A stretch of DNA of 10,732 nucleotides, from NCBI GenBank assembly GCA_009885595.1, contig VFKJ01001110.1, positions 1-10,732 of the forward strand, written 5' to 3'. Of this stretch, positions 6,706 through 10,732 are shown one piece after another. This stretch comes from Myxococcales bacterium. GTDB taxonomy: Bacteria > Myxococcota > Myxococcia > Myxococcales > Myxococcaceae. The translations under genes were made by a program, and so were the position numbers. Position 1 is the stretch's first letter; every line of letters begins with the position of its first letter. The notes under the pieces are model-generated. The model was not told where the DNA came from, ran no database searches, and was given only the letters and a program-made list of their open reading frames with translations.

Positions 6706-9300
6706 ATGAGACACGCTGCGCTGGTGGCCGAGCTCGAGGCCTGCATCGGCGACAACGCCGTGCGGGTGGTGCTGCTGTCCGCCTCCCGTGGCTCGGGCGC
6801 CTCTACCGCGCTCGCTTCGTTCGCCGAAGAGGTGCGTGGCTGGGGTCACCGCGCCGACGTCATCGACGCGGAGCGGGTCGGGGTCCAGCCCGGCGGCGCC
6901 GTCGATGCGCTGTTGCGCGCGCGCCTGGGCATCGGCCCCCTGTTCCGCGGCCACACCCTGCTCGAGGCGCTCGACACCGCTTCACCCGGCCTCGAGCCGC
7001 TCGCCCGCGAGTTCCTCTCCTTCGCGATGGGCTTCTCCCGCGAGGACTTCCAGACCGCCCGCCTCGATCCGAAGAGCCGGTGGGAAGGCGCGCTGGCGGA
7101 AGTGGGTCGCTGGCTGGCCGCGCGCAGCGGCACCTGGGCCTGGGTGTTGGACGACGCGGTCGCGGCCGATGACGAGTCGCTGTTGCTGGTCGAGCGCCTC
7201 GCGCGCGGCGCGCAGACGCCTGGGCTGGTGGTGCTCACCGTTCGCGACGACGAGCGGCAGGTGTTCGAGCCCAGGCTTCGGGCCATTCGCGCCAGCGGGA
7301 AGCTGCGTGAGCTCGCGCTCCCCTCGCTTTCGCCCGAAGCGCTGGCCCAGGCCTTCCCTGCCACCGCCTCGGCCGCCCGGGGCGTCGCGCTCACCGCCAG
7401 GCTCTTGCAGCTCAGCGGCCGCGAGGGCGGCGCGCCCACCACCACCGACGCGATGGTGCGTCAGCTCGTGGCGGCGCTGCCCACTGCGCAAGCGACCTTG
7501 CTGGCCGCGCTCTGGGTCGCCGGCGGCCGCCTTCCGGTGGCGGCGCTCGACGCGGCCCTGGGCTCGCCCCAGCAGGCGCTGGTGGAGGCGCTGGAGGCGA
7601 AGCTGTTGCTGCGGCGGGGCCCCACGCAGCGCTGTGCGGGTGAAGACGAGGCGTGGCTGCGCTTCCCCTCGCTCGCTCCCCGGCCCGAGGAGGCCGCCGC
7701 CAGGCAGTGGGTGGCGGCGATCGGCGCGTGGGGCGAGCGGCAGCTCTGGGGTGAGACCCGCAACGACGCGCTGCGCTTGGTGGCGTTGCCTCAGGTCATC
7801 CGCGCGGCTGAGGGGGCGAAGGACACCACCCGCGCCAGCCTCGCCTGGGAGCTCTCGGCCCGCAGCGGCGGCGGCGTCTTCGCGTGGCGCAAGGCCGAGT
7901 CACTCGCCCACGGCGTGCGCCGGCTGGTGCTGGGGCGGCTGCTGGCTGAAGAAGAGCTCTTCCGGGGAGAGGTGCAGAAGGCCGCCGCCACCGCGCTGGC
8001 CAGCGCGCGCCTCTCCCCTTCGGCAGGCCCTCCGATCCCCGACGTGTGGCACGAGGCGACGCTGGGCCACGTGACCGACGAGCTCGAGCGTTGGGATCGC
8101 CTCACCGTCGAGGAGGCGCAGATCGCCCTCGAGCTGACGCGCGCCGAAGCGGTCGCCCAGCTGGGCCAGGCAGAGGAGACGCGCCGCGCCTTCGAGGGCG
8201 TGGAGACCCGGCTGCAGAAGACCCGGGCCAGCGCCGTCACCAACGCCCTGTGGCTGCGGCTGGCGAAGACCTGGGTGTGGTTCGCAGCCGAGATCCTCGC
8301 TGATGGTCCCCTGGCGCGGCGCATCTGCGACACCATTCGCAAGCGGGTGCCGCCAGACGAGCTGCTGGCCAGCTCGCACGCCAGCGCGTTCCTGCGCGCC
8401 GAGCAGGTGGCCCATTCACGCGGCGGCGATCCGCTGCGCGCGCGCGCGATGGCCGACGAGCTGATCGAGCTCTCCCGAACCCGGGGCGACCAACGCGAGG
8501 AATGCATCGCCTGGAACGCGCGCGCGCTGCTGCACCTGCGCGACGGCGAGCTGCGGCTGGCCCGGGTCGGCTTCGAGCGCAGCCTCGATCTCGCCCGCGC
8601 GATCGGCTTTCGCCGGCGCGAGGCGGTGGCGCTGCACAACCTCGGCCTCACCCTGGCGTACTCCGGAGAATTCGGCGCCTCGGTCGCCTGCCAGGAGCGC
8701 TACCTGGGGCTCTCCGAACAGATCGGGAACTTCGTGGCGCGCGCCTATGGCCCGGCGGCGCTCGCCCTGGTCTACGTGCAGCAGCTCGACGTGCAGAAGG
8801 CCGAGCTCAACCTCGCCCGGGCGCGGCGCAGCGCCGAGGAGAACGGCTGGCCGGGCCTGATCGCGTGGACGCGGCACCTCTCGGGCGTGCTCAAGCTGCT
8901 CAAGCACCTGGAGAAGCGCGACACCCTGCTGCTGAGCCTGGCGCGCTCCGACTTCCTCGCCTGCCTCGACCTGCTGGAAGACCGCAAGGGCAGCTGGTCG
9001 GAAGAGCTCGATCCCGCGGAGGCCGCGGCGTTCCTCTGCCTCACCTGGCTGTGCGCGGGGAACGTGGCGCAGGCCAGGACGGCGCTGCCGCGGGCAGAGA
9101 AGTACGAAGAGGGCAGCGCGGCCTCGAAGTACGTGGTGGCGGCGCTGCGGGACGTGCTCGCGGGCAGGCCGCCGGCCGGCAGCGTGGCCTGGTTCGAAGC
9201 GAACGGTCAGGGCCGCTCGCTCGACCTGTGGCAGCGCATCGCAGCCGCGCTGGGGGTGCCGGTGGTGGTGGCCGAGCCCGACGTGCGCTCCGGTCTTTGA
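6706..9300 (+). CDS. STAND-like NTPase-TPR protein with a degenerate P-loop
   Basis: An 864-residue cytoplasmic protein. The N-terminal third (about 1-330) resembles the AAA/STAND NTPase module of MalT/PknK/AfsR-type regulators: a beta strand RVVLLSA leading to the P-loop position SRGSGAST, then Walker B as WVLDD (146-150) followed by the typical DDESLLLVERLA helix and a VVLTVRDDE strand. The P-loop reads A26-SRGS-GAS33: Ala32 stands where the nucleotide-binding Lys should be. The rest is helical, with recognisable TPR-like repeats at about 595-720 (for example FERSLDLARAIG, then AVALHNLGLTLAYSGEF). No kinase, DNA-binding or membrane segment is seen at either end. It is probably a signalling scaffold or a regulator that binds nucleotide weakly or not at all. 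ATG 6706 has a G-rich GGGGGGTGAG just upstream. It is followed by a membrane protein gene after 36 bases. The partner is unknown. Confidence 0.7.
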   Translation: MRHAALVAELEACIGDNAVRVVLLSASRGSGASTALASFAEEVRGWGHRADVIDAERVGVQPGGAVDALLRARLGIGPLFRGHTLLEALDTASPGLEPLAREFLSFAMGFSREDFQTARLDPKSRWEGALAEVGRWLAARSGTWAWVLDDAVAADDESLLLVERLARGAQTPGLVVLTVRDDERQVFEPRLRAIRASGKLRELALPSLSPEALAQAFPATASAARGVALTARLLQLSGREGGAPTTTDAMVRQLVAALPTAQATLLAALWVAGGRLPVAALDAALGSPQQALVEALEAKLLLRRGPTQRCAGEDEAWLRFPSLAPRPEEAAARQWVAAIGAWGERQLWGETRNDALRLVALPQVIRAAEGAKDTTRASLAWELSARSGGGVFAWRKAESLAHGVRRLVLGRLLAEEELFRGEVQKAAATALASARLSPSAGPPIPDVWHEATLGHVTDELERWDRLTVEEAQIALELTRAEAVAQLGQAEETRRAFEGVETRLQKTRASAVTNALWLRLAKTWVWFAAEILADGPLARRICDTIRKRVPPDELLASSHASAFLRAEQVAHSRGGDPLRARAMADELIELSRTRGDQREECIAWNARALLHLRDGELRLARVGFERSLDLARAIGFRRREAVALHNLGLTLAYSGEFGASVACQERYLGLSEQIGNFVARAYGPAALALVYVQQLDVQKAELNLARARRSAEENGWPGLIAWTRHLSGVLKLLKHLEKRDTLLLSLARSDFLACLDLLEDRKGSWSEELDPAEAAAFLCLTWLCAGNVAQARTALPRAEKYEEGSAASKYVVAALRDVLAGRPPAGSVAWFEANGQGRSLDLWQRIAAALGVPVVVAEPDVRSGL

Positions 9301-9336
9301 CCTTCATCGGCGCGGCCGCGGTGGCAAGCTCGCGGC

Positions 9337-9900
9337 ATGACGCGGTACCGCGAGGAGGATGGTCACAGCTGCGTGGACGTGCGCGTGCCCTCGCTGGAGA
9401 ACCTCTTCGACAAGCGGGACCCCGCGCCGTTTCGCGAGCGCGACATCGACCCGGGCCTGCGCGACTACCTCACCGAGTCGGTCGAGGATCTCCTCTCGCG
9501 GGGGCCGCCGAAGCTGGTCTTCTGGTTGGAGAGGCCCTGTGAGGTGAGCGCCATCGAGGTGCCGGTGCGCGCGCACTTCGAGTACGAGCTCGAGCGCCAC
9601 GCGCGATCCCGCAGCCGCGAGGTTCGCCTGGGCTACCTCGCGTTGTTGATCGCCTCGGCGCTGATCGCCCTCTTCATCTTCCTCGCGCAGTGGGTCGCCT
9701 CGTCGCTCACCAGCACCTTCGGGGTGGCGTTCAAGGAGGTGCTCACCATCTCGGGCTGGGTGCTGCTGTGGCGGCCGGTGGAGGTGCTCATCTACGACGG
9801 GCTGCCCTGGCGGCGGCGTCGCAAGGTGCTGCGCAACCTGCTGGCGGCGCGCTTCGAGGTGCGCCAGTCCCCTGCGGCGTCTGAGCAACGCGCGGGCTGA
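9337..9900 (+). CDS. Conserved two-helix membrane protein, unknown function
   Basis: I cannot name this 187-residue protein. Residues about 13-55 form a polar, acidic segment with VRVPSLENLFDKRDPAPFRE and a following DIDPGLRDYL, which looks like a conserved block I have seen in uncharacterised proteobacterial proteins. A soluble alpha/beta stretch runs to about 95. Two hydrophobic helices follow, about 98-120 and 133-153, flanked by arginine-rich turns (RHARSRSREVR before, WRRRRK after), so both ends should face the cytoplasm with a short periplasmic loop. The start ATG has no clear ribosome binding site (CAAGCT lies six bases upstream). It sits 36 bases after the NTPase-TPR gene and 18 before the HD hydrolase gene, so it may be in an operon with them. 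Confidence 0.75.
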   Translation: MTRYREEDGHSCVDVRVPSLENLFDKRDPAPFRERDIDPGLRDYLTESVEDLLSRGPPKLVFWLERPCEVSAIEVPVRAHFEYELERHARSRSREVRLGYLALLIASALIALFIFLAQWVASSLTSTFGVAFKEVLTISGWVLLWRPVEVLIYDGLPWRRRRKVLRNLLAARFEVRQSPAASEQRAG

Positions 9901-9902
9901 GC

Positions 9903-9908
9903 TACGCT
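9903..9908 (+). promoter_or_regulatory. Possible -10 box for a leaderless HD hydrolase transcript
   Basis: TACGCT ends ten bases before ATG 9919, in a short gap with no ribosome binding site. It matches the layout seen before the Nudix gene. The -35 is not convincing. Confidence 0.3.
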
Positions 9909-9918
9909 GCCGCCGCAC

Positions 9919-10440
9919 ATGAACTGGGATCAGGATCTCTTCAAGCGCACGCTCGACTTCGCGGCGAAGGCCCACGGCACGCAGCAGGTGCCGGGCAGCG
10001 GCTTTCCGTACGTGGTGCACCTGGTGAAGGTGGCGACCGAGGTGCTGCGCGCCGCCGATGGCTCGTTCGACGTCGACTTCGCGATGCAGTGCGCGCTGCT
10101 TCACGACAGCGTGGAGGACGCGGGCGTCGAGGTGGCGCTGTTGCGGACCGAGTTCGGCGCGCGGGTGGCGGAGGGCGTGAGCGCGCTGACCAAGGACGAG
10201 TCGGTGCCGAAGGCAGAGCGGATGGCGGACAGCCTGCGGCGAATTCGGGCGCAGCCGCGCGAGGTGTGGGCGGTGAAGCTGGCGGATCGGATCACCAACC
10301 TGGAGCCGGCTCCGGCGCATTGGAGCGCGGAGAAGCGCGCCGCCTACCTCGCGGAGGCGAAGGTGATTCACGACGCGCTCGGCGAAGCGCACCCCGGCTT
10401 GGCGGCGCGCATGCGGGAGAAGATGAAGGTGTACGCGTGA
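9919..10440 (+). CDS. Single-domain HD hydrolase of the SpoT/MESH1 type (small alarmone hydrolase)
   Basis: A 173-residue cytoplasmic protein equivalent to the hydrolase domain of RelA/SpoT alone. Relatives remove the 3'-diphosphate from ppGpp with Mn; some, such as animal MESH1, also act on NADPH. The metal and catalytic residues are in place: PYVVHLVKV with His34, the HDSVED motif His62-Asp63 with Glu66-Asp67, LTKDE (90-94), and KLADRITNL with Asp123 and Asn127, followed by the usual APAHWSAEKRAAYLAEA. There is no synthetase, TGS or ACT domain, and the length fits a free-standing hydrolase. ATG 9919 lacks a ribosome binding site and may be leaderless. It is the last gene of the plus-strand series. 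Fold and active site are clear; ppGpp as substrate is inferred from the family. Confidence 0.88.
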   Translation: MNWDQDLFKRTLDFAAKAHGTQQVPGSGFPYVVHLVKVATEVLRAADGSFDVDFAMQCALLHDSVEDAGVEVALLRTEFGARVAEGVSALTKDESVPKAERMADSLRRIRAQPREVWAVKLADRITNLEPAPAHWSAEKRAAYLAEAKVIHDALGEAHPGLAARMREKMKVYA

Positions 10441-10732
10441 CTCTCTCCGGAACGCCGTGCAGCTCGGGCGCGTCCACTGGCCTGAAGGTGGGGCGGTGGC
10501 TCAGGGCTCGACGGCTGGGCGAAAACCGGGCGGCGTCGCTTTTCTGGGGTGTTGTCGTAGATACTGGATATGCCAAGTATCCTTGGTTGAGCTGCATCTG
10601 TGACAACGACTCGGGAAAGGCGCGTCGGCTCCCCGCCGTCCTGGGAACCACCTGCCCATCGCTCGAGCCAACGCGTCAAAGAAAGTCCGATGCCGAGGGG
10701 CCTCTTCGGAACGTGCACCGCGGTGTCAGCCC
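10441..10732. other. Terminal non-coding stretch, no gene supported
   Basis: Open frames here overlap the HD hydrolase gene on the other strand and look like composition artefacts (Arg/Pro/Ser-rich, no domain). The segment 10540-10610 is clearly richer in A+T than the rest of the window and holds the hairpin listed separately. TTGTCG (10552-10557) and AAGTAT (10575-10580), 17 bases apart, make a weak promoter candidate for a gene beyond the window. No terminator with a T-run follows the HD gene. Confidence 0.5.
10551..10607. repeat. Nested inverted repeat in the AT-richer patch
   Basis: Inner hairpin: GATACTGG (10560-10567) pairs with CCA plus GTATC (10573-10581) across a five-base loop, with one bulged A. 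Outer arms GTTGTC (10551-10556) and GACAAC (10602-10607) are perfect complements. It could be a folded RNA element, a protein site or chance; there is no further evidence. Confidence 0.4.

Noticed and set aside
10551..10607. Integron attC site from the GTT...AAC arms
   Set aside because: The arms do not fit the GTTRRRY/RYYYAAC core-site consensus and no cassette or integrase is present.
10292..10718. Minus-strand open frames after the HD hydrolase gene
   Set aside because: They overlap the 3' end of a well-supported gene and show biased, domain-free translations.

Overview
The window is about 10.7 kb of very GC-rich, densely coding bacterial chromosome. Strong third-position G/C, a PilZ protein resembling the type multiplied in Myxococcus, an NTPase-TPR regulator and several starts without a ribosome binding site all suggest a myxobacterium or close relative. 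This is inferred from style and gene content; there is no rRNA or other marker to settle it.

Left part (1-3039). On the minus strand lies a methionine-cycle unit: an ArsR-type regulator fused to a SAM-methyltransferase-like domain (SahR-like, 254-1288), then the start of ahcY (S-adenosylhomocysteine hydrolase, cut by the window edge). An imperfect palindrome sits on the regulator's own start. Divergent from it is a bacterial pentameric ligand-gated ion channel (1378-2385), the least expected gene here. It converges on a small lipoprotein gene (2443-3039), and a perfect 12-bp hairpin between them should terminate both.

Middle (3040-6012). A divergent intergenic region carries a plausible metK promoter with an inverted repeat around its -35. 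metK (SAM synthetase) follows, then a PilZ-domain protein whose N-terminal linker carries a translated palindromic repeat and a 10-G run. The PilZ stop overlaps the start of uppP (undecaprenyl-diphosphatase).

Right part (6013-10732). All plus strand: a CoA-pyrophosphatase-type Nudix hydrolase, a large STAND-like NTPase-TPR protein whose P-loop lacks its lysine, an uncharacterised two-helix membrane protein, and a single-domain HD hydrolase of the SpoT/MESH1 type. The last 292 bases hold no gene I can support, only an AT-richer patch with a hairpin.

Together, ahcY, metK and the SahR-like regulator cover two of the enzymes of the SAM cycle and its probable SAH sensor. The rest is housekeeping and signalling: lipid carrier recycling, nucleotide clean-up, c-di-GMP and probably alarmone turnover. 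I see no mobile element, CRISPR array, tRNA or rRNA. The best leads for something new are the ion channel, the operator that overlaps the regulator's start, and the P-loop-defective NTPase-TPR protein.
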